Assembly (NCBI GenBank): GCA_030386875.1
Contig: CM059573.1
Location: 25,399,891-25,463,890, forward strand
From: Morinoia aosen
Taxonomy: Eukaryota; Arthropoda; Malacostraca; Amphipoda; Talitridae
Length of the DNA: 64,000 bases
Direction of reading: 5' to 3'
Position 1 is the stretch's first letter; each line of letters starts with the position of its first letter. Shown one piece after another: positions 43,931 to 52,900 of the stretch. The notes under the pieces were generated by a model. That model had not been told where the DNA came from, searched no databases, and saw only the letters and a program-made list of their open reading frames with translations. Both the position numbers and the translations under genes were made by a program.

Positions 43931-44669
43931 AATACGCCGGCTTTCCGTACACATACACGTACACACATGAACACACACGTGTGGGTGTCTGTCCATGATG
44001 GATGTCTGACGGCAAGGGACTGGGGATAAATTGAAACTGGGTCATTTGGCTCGTTCCATTAGATTAATGCTATCCTTCGGTTAAAGCAAAACTAATCGCC
44101 TATGAGTCGGAGTTAATATCGGAATCATAGCAATATACTCGCAGTTCTTCAATTTGAATGTATGCAACTTCTTATTTATTTGCATTTTGTTACGAAAAAA
44201 CATTCCGGAGAATAGAATTACAGGAAAACCTTAGCACTGAAATTTTTTAAACATGTATAATTTGTTTTCAAAGTTATCGGCACTCATAATAATTTAGTGT
44301 TTTTACTTTACATCTGTTGTCAAGGAATTCCAAAAGAAAGCACAGAAAAAGACTGAATGTTAGCTATTGGTAGAATATAGAATTAAAATGCTTACCGATT
44401 TCCATGGAATAGCTACAGTTCTATAATATATTTTGTATTTTATATTTACGCTATATTCTTTGCTGCCACACAATATATGTATAGATTTAATATTGATTTG
44501 GTTATCGCAAGAATATCTGATTACTCAGTCCAGGTTAGGACTACGGTTTCCTGAATAAAATACTCAATACTATCGGGAGGCTGATGCGCTCACCCATAAA
44601 TAGTACCCTATGTTTTCTCAGGATTATTCTATAGACAAAAAATGCATCATCTCTTGCTAGAACTAAAAT
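43931..44669. other. AT-rich spacer
   Basis: A short CACACA-rich run (43949-43982) and otherwise nothing recognised. Confidence 0.4.
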
Positions 44670-44835
44670 TTAGTTGATCAACAGTCCAGCCTCAGATGCT
44701 GCTGCGCCTGAGCGGGCACCCACAATTACGTTTGAGCTTGGCTGCTATAAATGGAGTGCAGAGGCTACGGACTGCACATTTGTGCTGTCTTCCTACAACG
44801 ATAGAGGCCCTCGATCTTCTCGAAATCGTTTTGAA
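44670..44835 (+). promoter_or_regulatory. TATA-containing promoter block, copy 2
   Basis: Homologous to 17560-17715. TATAAA at 44746-44751 (GGCTGCTATAAATGG) is followed about 30 bp later by TTTGTGCTGTCTTCCTAC, the most conserved run of the pair. It lies about 540 bp upstream of the signal-peptide exon at 45290 on the same strand, the spacing of a short leader exon plus intron. I therefore take it as a candidate promoter of that gene. The 72-codon frame through it is probably accidental. Confidence 0.4.
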
Positions 44836-45289
44836 AAGTTTTATGCAATAATATTGTGCATCGGATTATTTACAGGATTTTTCAAGTTTTAGGTTTGAAA
44901 GTGGCTGAGGTGATTATTTCTGTTATTTTCATTAAAGACGTTTGATGTTTGATGCTGATTTTTTTCTCTATCGGCTATTTATTTTTTTCAGAAGCTTGCT
45001 AATGATCATAGATATTTCTTCGCTTGAAAAAGGGCCATGCAACAGTTATGACTTTTCTTAACTACTAGATAACGATCTGTAACATCTACCGACACATAAA
45101 AAGTTTCACAAAAGACGTGAAAGAGTAGTTGGCAATTTTTATTGGCATACCATTACTTTAAGAACTTTAATCGCAATAACCTGTACAAACGTAATAGATC
45201 TGATCTTGAATTTGATACCTCTATTAATGTTTACTGAAGTAAACTTATCATAAAAAACAGACCCCAAAAATATTAGCTCTGTGAGAAAA

Positions 45290-45469
45290 ATGGCTTCATT
45301 GTTCTCAAATCCCACCACCCTGATCATCCTTGCGCTAAGTCTGCTGAGCCTCTTCAAGGCAACAGGAGGCGATATCGAACTGGCTGACGCAGTGTTCCGG
45401 CTGCACTTCCGAGGCGCCTCGTGACCTATGTACAGCAACGAGACGTGTCGCGTTCGAAATGAAATACTA
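45290..45469 (+). pseudogene. Signal-peptide coding exon, paralogue 2, with premature stop
   Basis: Sixty codons from ATG to ATACTA|GTGAGTGG, phase 0, aligned with 31312-31488. It opens MASLFSNPTTLIILALSLLS followed by LFKATGG, a better signal peptide than its homologue. The mature start DIELADAVFRLHFRGAS is then cut by TGA (45422-45424). Beyond it the reading resumes PMYSNETCRVRNEIL, matching HVRNKIQ of the other copy. Around the break the homologue reads GCATTGTGCGCT where this copy has GCCTCGTGACCT, so a single TGC-to-TGA change explains the stop. The promoter block at 44746 and a possible acceptor AATATTAG just upstream are intact. Probably a recently inactivated gene of the same secreted family. 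Confidence 0.6.
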
Positions 45470-45969
45470 GTGAGTGGCTACATAGCGCTGACAATTGCAT
45501 GTGACAATTTGTAAAAACGTGTCCATACTCGAGTGAATTAGCAATCAAATTGATCAAAATCGAACACATGGTCGTAACAAATAAAATGTTTTTCTATAGT
45601 GTTACTCATGGTCAGATAACAGTTGAACGTGGAACAATATTAAAAAAATATTTTAGGCTCGTACTAAATTTAGAAATAAAAATCAAAGCGAAAACTGACT
45701 CAGGAATCGGGAAATAAGAATAATATTTTTATGGGGATTCATTGTGTTGTCGCACTGATCTCGCAGGAGAATATTATACTCGTATTACTGAAACTGATTC
45801 TTTGTCTTAATGGAATGATACAAAAGATGGCGAGCTCAGTTCAATGATTTTTTTCATCGTATGTTTTGAAGTGATGATTTAATAATTTTTCCCTGCGCAT
45901 TGTAATCAATCGATGAATTTTGCTTCAGATAGTCCGAAAACCGAAAACATAAATAGACTTTAGGGGGGT
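45470..45969. other. Downstream of the broken exon; possible lectin exon trace
   Basis: At about 45760-45850, after CTGATCTCGCAG, one frame reads EYYTRITETDS, stop, WNDTKDGELSSMI. This is reminiscent of the opening of CTLD exon A. It is too short and broken to annotate as more than a trace. The rest is AT-rich. Confidence 0.2.
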
Positions 45970-46135
45970 CACCTCAAGATTTCAATTTTTTCATCCGATT
46001 CGTTTTAAATTTGGCCAGTATATGTATTTTTTGAGAGTGAACTTTTTCACTCCTGAAACTTTTTCGATTTAGGCCATATTTTTTTGGAAAATACGAAAAA
46101 TTAATTTTTTGTTACATTTTTGTGGATATTTCATA
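45970..46135 (+). repeat. Interspersed repeat R1, fragment
   Basis: Reads GGTCACCTCAAGATTTC, TCCGATTCGTTTTAAATTTGGCC, a GTGAACTTTTT word, TTTCGATTTAGGCC and GAAAAATTAATTTTT. These match the complement of 36830-36990 in order. No protein is encoded. Confidence 0.6.
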
Positions 46136-46166
46136 AGAATATAATGTTAGGATATAATGTGATGTG

Positions 46167-46168
<2 letters not shown>

Positions 46169-46217
<49 letters not shown>
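46169..46217. repeat. (TA)n microsatellite
   Basis: About 24 TA units, adjoining the R1 fragment. The run of Tyr-Ile in the minus-strand frame 46131-46349 is its translation. Confidence 0.95.
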
Positions 46218-46218
<1 letters not shown>

Positions 46219-48072
46219 TGAGTAGAGCAACCGGCTCTAAGAGTCAGCCGTGCGCGGACCGCGAGGGGTAAAGGGGTGTGCATTACAGGGAGGAGTAGTA
46301 GGAAAGGGGTAGCGGCTGTATTGTAAGCTAGGTCGAAAACTGCACACATTATGACACGAGGGCAACTTGAATGCGTGGCATAGAAAAATAGATGAACAAA
46401 AATAATTACCTACGAGTAAGGGAACTAGGGAATGTATGCATCTGAGAAGAATATGTTAGAGGGAAAGGCGCGTAGCAATACCAAATCTTGTGAAGTAGAG
46501 AACACGTCATAGGTGGCGCGTGAGGGCCATCCAATAGGGAGAAGCCACGCGCTTTCAAAGGCCTCCACTCTGCCGGTACGCAGCTTTAATGCGGCGGGGT
46601 ATAAAAAGGGTAGAAAGGCGTAGAACCGGTCTATTTTTGCCTGGTGCGGTGACAAGGATGTAGGCTTTCTGAGAGCTGGAGGAGAGGTGAGAACACTTGG
46701 TTAATTTGTGAAAATAGGATGTTCTTATTGAAGCGCAGTTCCAATTTTGCTTTGTAATTAATTGTGGAGGCATTGAAGCGCAGTCTTTGGGTTTTATCTA
46801 ATATCTAACTTTTGGGGCTCAGTGATGTTCATTTTAAATGGCAGAATGCCAATTAGTTTTTGTTTTTCATTTTTATTAAATTGATGCTCTCGAACACGAT
46901 GCTTTACATTGTGCTTTTTAGTATGAGGGTTAAGTGATTATTTCTCAGAGGGAAATCAGAATATTCGTATTCTTATTGAATTATTGAAGTGCAGGCTTAA
47001 TGGTTTTCATTTAAAATTATTCCGAAACAGAAGGCTTTGTGATTTGTTTTGTAAAGTGGGCAAAATAATCATCCAATCATTTCTCAGAAGGGAATTCATT
47101 GAATGGGATTCTTTATTCACACATTGAAATTAAAATATAGGAAGAGAGTTAGTTAAAATTCATTGTCTGGGGACAGCTAGATTGTCTGTTAAAGCTTCAA
47201 AATTAATGCGCTTCGCCTTTTTTTAGTATACAATCAGATGGAAAACGAACATTTTTAGCACAGAGGGATGTGAATTTTCGGTATGATCAATGTTTTTAGG
47301 GAGATTTAATCACGTTCATGCCTCGGGGAATAGATTATGCTACCCTGTTCATTGTTCACAGGCGGGTGGGGCTGTTATGTCGCCGCAGCCTGGGTGCTCT
47401 CTACAACCGAGGGCTGTATCTGCAGCTTGGGCATTCTCGGAGACGTGGTGCTCTCTGCAGCTTTCAAATCTCATGCAGCTTGGGGGGTGCTGCACCGCAG
47501 AGAATGTCTCTGATGAGGATAGTGAAACATTTGGGGTCACATCAAATTTACATCAAGAGAACCCCAGTGCGCTCACTGGGAGCAGGCACTCAACGTGAAG
47601 GGAAGTGTCTGGATGTTCGCGCCCGCGCTCTGAATGCTAACCGTTGGTAGTAATCCGCAGTATGTTTCGCAGTGTGTGCTCTGGCATTTGTAGGTATCAA
47701 CATTTTATTCCCTTGTATTGTCGTTTGTAACGCAAAGGTTGGGCATAGCAGCATTGTAGGCTACTCACAGTTGCCGCGAGTATGTTTAAATGTGCACTCG
47801 TCAGTAAATCAAAATACTTAATCACGTGTTCGACATTAGCCCTTAAATGAAGTAAGAATAAATGAATGAGGCGTTTTTCATTGACCCGTGTTAACTAGGG
47901 GTGCTGGTGTGGGTGAGCAGAACAGTAGTTACCTTTATTTGTTTTCCACCTGTTCTATTACTCCTCTTTCTGTGTTTTCCGCTCTGTGTTTCATTTCACT
48001 TCTACTATGAGGTTTCGAGTCCTCACTACGAACATGGATGAGGCACCAGCCATGTCAGTTTCGTGACAATAA
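46218..48072. other. Mixed stretch, no gene assigned
   Basis: 46218-46660 is GC-richer with worn repeats. 47355-47640 is GC-rich, follows a good acceptor-like TTCATTGTTCACAG, and holds two overlapping plus frames (102 and 110 codons) with degenerate internal repeats around GCAGCYTGGG.GCT. The frame ending ENVSDEDSETFGVTSNLHQEN looks somewhat protein-like, but I recognise no family and the overlap of frames argues for composition. Elsewhere nothing. Confidence 0.35.
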
Positions 48073-48294
48073 GTCATTGAGCTTTCATGCTAGAACAAAA
48101 CCAAAGACAGTTTTAGGATCCTTGGAACATTTCTAACAAAAGTACGGTAGAAAATTTTTAAATTTGTCACTTTTTTTTGTAGGCGTTATTTGATCACTAA
48201 CTAAAATGTACACTAATTTTTGGTTTTGAGCTTGATAAAAAAATATGATAAATACAATTGGGAAATTTTCTACCGTACTTCTGATAAAAATGTT
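48073..48294 (+). mobile_element. Palindromic MITE-like element, left part (split by BEL insertion)
   Basis: The left arm 48073-48157 reads GTCATTGAGCTTTCATGCTA, GAACAAAACCAAAGACAG, CCTTGGAACATTTCTAACAA and GTACGGTAGAAAATTT. The right arm begins at about 48260 (AAATTTTCTACCGTACTTCT) and continues across the insertion into 57364-57416, where CCAAGG, AAAACTGTCTTTG, GTTCTAGCAT and CACTGAC complete the complement. The intact element would be about 275 bp with arms of about 85 bp. Related arms occur at 36740-36810 and 57768-57860. Confidence 0.75.
48290..48294. repeat. Target site duplication, left copy (ATGTT)
   Basis: ATGTT directly precedes the LTR and recurs directly after the other LTR at 57359-57363. 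Five bases fits BEL/Pao integration. Confidence 0.85.
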
Positions 48295-49980
48295 TGTGAC
48301 TGCCTCAACAATTTCTATCGACGAGGGGAAGGTTCAGAAAAGTCCACGGATGATGCAAAACTTGTCTTAAGCAGCCATTTATTTGTACATAAATTTTCCT
48401 GAAATAGAAAGGTCTAGTTAGCACAAAAGTAATACAAAAAATATACAGTTTTTAGAGATTGCATATCTAAAAGTGATTCAGAGGGTAAACCAGAAAATAA
48501 GGACGCAAAAATTGGGGCAGAACTGCATCACTGGCACAAGAAAATCTGATTCAGAGAACACGGGTAGTACTTCAGCGGCTCATTCAACACTCAAATCATT
48601 GGCGAGACTTAGTACAATTTTCATACGAGCATCCCAATGGCACAATCAGATATAACCAGTCAACCTAATGAGGCCCTCATTAAATACTAAGGTCAGGCAG
48701 TAGGCTCTACACACTAATGTCCAACCAGGTAGATGCTGAATTGAAGTTACACGGCTATTCCCATATAAAAATGCATGTCCAACCCGGTAGACGCTGAACT
48801 AAAGTTACACAGCTATTCCTACGTAAACAGTGCCTGACAACTTGAGTTGTTTCTGACTCACATGACTAGTCACAAAAGTCTATCAATCTATAGTACCACC
48901 TGGGCATAGTTAAAACACACCCATCTACAAAGGTGGTTAATAAGTGAACAAGGGGCACACTTAGACACCTCTGAACAAGTAAATAGTTACCTAACAGGCA
49001 TGAACACGTCATCAACCTAGGCAATATAAAATATCCGCAGCACAGTAAAAATCACACGAATAAAAATAGGCAAAAACCACCACACTCTACAGACTGGTAA
49101 AAATCACACAAATAAAAATAGGCAAAAACCACCACACTCTACAGACTGGTAAAAATCACACAAATAAAAATAGGCAAAAACCACCACACTCTACAGACTG
49201 GTAAAAATCACACAAATAAAAATAGGCAAAAACCACCACACTCTACAGACTGGTAAAATAGCAACTTGAGTGAGGAATTACACAATTCTAGAGTCCAAAT
49301 ACCAGAGTTTAAATCCACTAACATTAATCGTGAATGATAACAAGGATCTATATGATGCAATGTGCTTAGATCAAATCAACAACTGAGCACAATGAATCCA
49401 GCTGTGAATTCCAGCAAATAAATTAAGTAGCACTGACAAGCACAGAACAAATCAGGCTCAACAATATAATCAAACATGACTGAGTGTTTGCAAGAAAGTC
49501 TCACAACCCTGTCCAACACAGGGCAATACCACTAGACAATTTGAGCCAGGTACAAATAGGTAAACACAGCATTACATCATATTGGCACCGCGAATGAAGA
49601 ATCAGTATCTAGAATTGTAAAAGCACAAACAGAAAAACTGTGACAGCACACATTCTAACCTCCCCTGAAATCTTTTAGCTTTTCTAGGACCTAAGAATTC
49701 ACTGTCTAGTAGGAGACACAAAACAGACATCTATAAGGACCCAATGCACTTAATATTTAGCACTCTTTACTTACATTTCCTTCTCTGGAGTCTACACACT
49801 ACTTCAACACAACTGGCGGCCTCTACTCAGCTCGCAGAGTTTAAATACCTAATGTACCGGAAGAGAGCGTTTCCGGAAAACGAGTGAACGTGCGGACTGG
49901 TTCCCTCGATATTCGAAGGCACAAATTTTCTACCGCTGTTTGAAAATAAAAATTTCCTAAATTGCTGCGAAGGCAGCACA
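48295..49980 (-). repeat. BEL/Pao 3' LTR
   Basis: 1686 bp, downstream LTR in element orientation. It contains the last eight codons and stop of the polyprotein (49957-49980), a four-unit 52-bp array (49046-49253) and a pair of related 58-bp repeats (48717-48832, each beginning ATGTCCAACC). A 60-codon frame at 48473-48655 is repeated in the other LTR and has no domain. Confidence 0.92.
49046..49253. repeat. 52-bp tandem array inside the 3' LTR
   Basis: Four units starting at 49046, 49098, 49150 and 49202, each beginning TAAAAATCACACAAATAAAA and ending CTACAGACTGG. The first differs by ACG for ACA; the others look identical. The same array is at 56424-56631 in the other LTR, so it predates this insertion and was copied with it. 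Confidence 0.92.
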
Positions 49981-52900
49981 CTCCTCTCTCTCAACAGTGC
50001 TAGGTAAGATTACTACAATATCTTTAATCGATCGCTCACAACTTTTGGTACCTCCGGAATTGTCCGTCCGCCGCAGCGTCGCCCCACGCACGCGTCCGTC
50101 CGATCCCGAGCGATGCACCGACTCTACCCGAGCCAGGGGCCACTGACATCTTGGAGACTGCGAGTCTCGTACCAGTACGATGTCCCCCTGGGACAAGGGA
50201 CGCCTTGGTGTCGTCCATTTTCTGCGACGACTGATTTCTTGAAGGTAGAATTGTCTCCATAGTTGCCAGAATTGGTCCGCCAACAGCTGCACTCGCCGCC
50301 ATCTTCGTGGACCATAAGCGAGGAGGTCGCGATCTGTGAACGAGTCTGACGACTGTGTGCGAGAGGCGTCCCTCATGGTTAGCAAAGTGGAGGGACTGAT
50401 AGGGAACACATCATTGGGGTCTTCGGAAGGGGCGTACAGGGGCGTAGAATTTACAATGGCCGCGGCTTCTATCAGGAGGGTGTGCATATCATCACGGTTG
50501 AGTGTCACCTTTCCTGACCTCCCCAAGGTCAGGTCGAGTACCTTTCTGATCGCTCCAATTTTTCTCTCCCACACACCTCCATGATGACTCGCTCCAGGGA
50601 GATTAAATTTCCACTCGCATCCCCTAGTCTCCATGTCCTTTGATACTTTGTTCAAATCGCAAGATTGAGACACCGCACCTGTAAAGTTGGTGCCTCGATC
50701 GCTTCTAATCAGCTGGGGGGTGCCTCGTACAGAGATGAATCTACGCAATGCGTTCATAAAGGAAGGAGTATCCATCCCACAGAGAGGTTCAACGTGAACT
50801 GCCCTGGACACAAGGCAGGTCACCAGTAGGCCATACATTTTCTTCGTGGCCTTTGTGATTCGGGTGCTCTGTCCGTCCTGTACAGTGAACGGCCCGAAGA
50901 CATCTAAGCCCACCCGGGTGAAAGGTGGGGTGGGGATGAGACGATCTTCCGGGAGGTCGGCCATCATCTGTTGCTCAAAGGGAGCTCTCAGCCTCCTACA
51001 AATCACACAGCTCCTCAGGAGTCGTTCTATTTGCTTTCTACCTTGCGGGATGAAGAAGCCCAGAGATCGCACCTTACCAAGGGTGAGGAGACGGCCCTGG
51101 TGAGCCACCAGCTGGTGTGCCCGTCTTATAATTATCTGAGTGAAGGGATGGTTCCTGGGTAGGATCAAAGGGTGTTTTTGATCCACTGGTAAGTCACTGT
51201 GCTTTAGGCGGCCTCCTACACGGATCAGACCCTCTTCATCCACAAAGGGGGCCAGTGGTGTCAGTTGATGTCCTTCCGGTAGCTGCATTGGACCTGGTTT
51301 CCCCGTCTTGGGTAGTATTTCGCTGTAAGATTCTTGTTGGACGGCCTTAACGAGGTACATTTCAGCTTCCTGGTCGTTCTGAAGTATACGTAGTGTCGGT
51401 TCCGAAGAAGTGTTGAGGTTAGATCTCGCTCGCATCAGCCACTTATGTGCCAGGTTGTGCACGGTGCGGGTAACCCCGAGAAGCCTGGTCCACCTACTCA
51501 GTCGGTCCATCACCGTACGAAATGGAGGTGGCGAACCGGTCAAGGTCGTGAAGGCTTTGGTCTCCGGCAACGATTCTGTTAGTTGCGCTTCCTCAAAAGG
51601 GGGCTGAGCGTCGACGACGCAATCTTCTAATATCCAGGCAGGGCCGGTGAACCAATGGCTGTGTACGAGCTGCTCTACATCCGTGGGACGAGTAGCCATG
51701 TCTGCGGGGTTCTCTTTCGTGTCTACGAAGTACCACTGAGTCGGAGAGCAATGCTTATTAATCAACTCTATTCTCCGGGTCACATATCTGGTGAAGCGTT
51801 TATCCTCATTTTTCAGGTATCCAAGAACAATTTGACTGTCCGTGTAGTATCTGACTTCTTGCACATTCACCTTGAGGTCGTTGAGGGTCTCTCTTGCTGC
51901 CAGTACTGCTTCGACTGCGGCGCACAGTTCCAACCGTGGTATGGTGGTAGCTGCCCTAGGTGCCACCCTCGAACTGGCGTTGATCAAGGTGGAATGTTTC
52001 TGCTCTCGGGTACTGGTCAGCCGCAAATAAATCGCATAGCCAATGGCCTCCTGAGAGGCGTCACAAAAAACGTGAAGCGAGTGCCGTGAAACCTCCCCAA
52101 AGTCGCGCGGCTTCACGCACCGACTGAGGCGTATTTCCTTTGATCTTCTCAGTCCGTCTTTCCACGATTCCCAATGCTCTTCCAGTTTCTTAGGTAGAGG
52201 TTCGTCCCACAGAGTGGAGCTTTGGTTAGTTTCGGCAGTGCTATCAGACAGCGCCTTTCTTTGTAGAAGTCTGCCACCCAAAATAAGAGGCGCAGCTAGT
52301 CCGAGGGGGTCAAAGAAGGAGTTCACAGTAGACAGCACACCCCTCCTAGTGAAGGGTCTGTCCGGGATATTGACCTTGAATATTAACAGATCTTCGGAGA
52401 CGTTCCAATGGATCCCCAATGTTCGTTGGATAACGGATCCGTCCCAAGTGACAGTCTTTGGTGCGGCTAGTTCCTCGTCTGGCAGACCCACCAGTACCCG
52501 AGTGTCAGACGTGGCCACTTTGTGAATGTTCAACCCATACTTGTGCAACAGAGACCGCACCTCGCCAAGCAGCTCCCTGGCCTCGTCTGGGGAGTCCAAA
52601 CTAGCAGACCCATCATCAACGTACGTCGCATGGCGGAGAAAGTCAGTGGCCCGGCTCGGGCGTCCGGATGCATCGCCCAGGTCGGCGATATGGCGAAGGG
52701 CGAACGCAGCGACGGCCGGAGAGCTCCGCAACCCGAAGACATGGACCTTAGCTCTGTAGGGGACAATCTCGTTAGTAACCCGATTATCTTTGAACCAAAA
52801 GAAACGCAGATAGTCCCTGTCTTCAATCTTGACTCGAAAATTGTGGAACATATTTTTTATATCAATTGTAAAGGCTACCTGGTGGAGTCGGAATCTCTGC

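Noticed and set aside
47290-47650. Overlapping 102- and 110-codon frames behind a good acceptor
   Set aside because: Two frames equally open, internal degenerate repeats, no family match; kept only as a note in the stretch description.
48473-48655. 60-codon ATG frame repeated exactly at 55851-56033
   Set aside because: Both lie inside the LTRs and are identical only because the LTRs are; no domain and wrong strand relative to the element.
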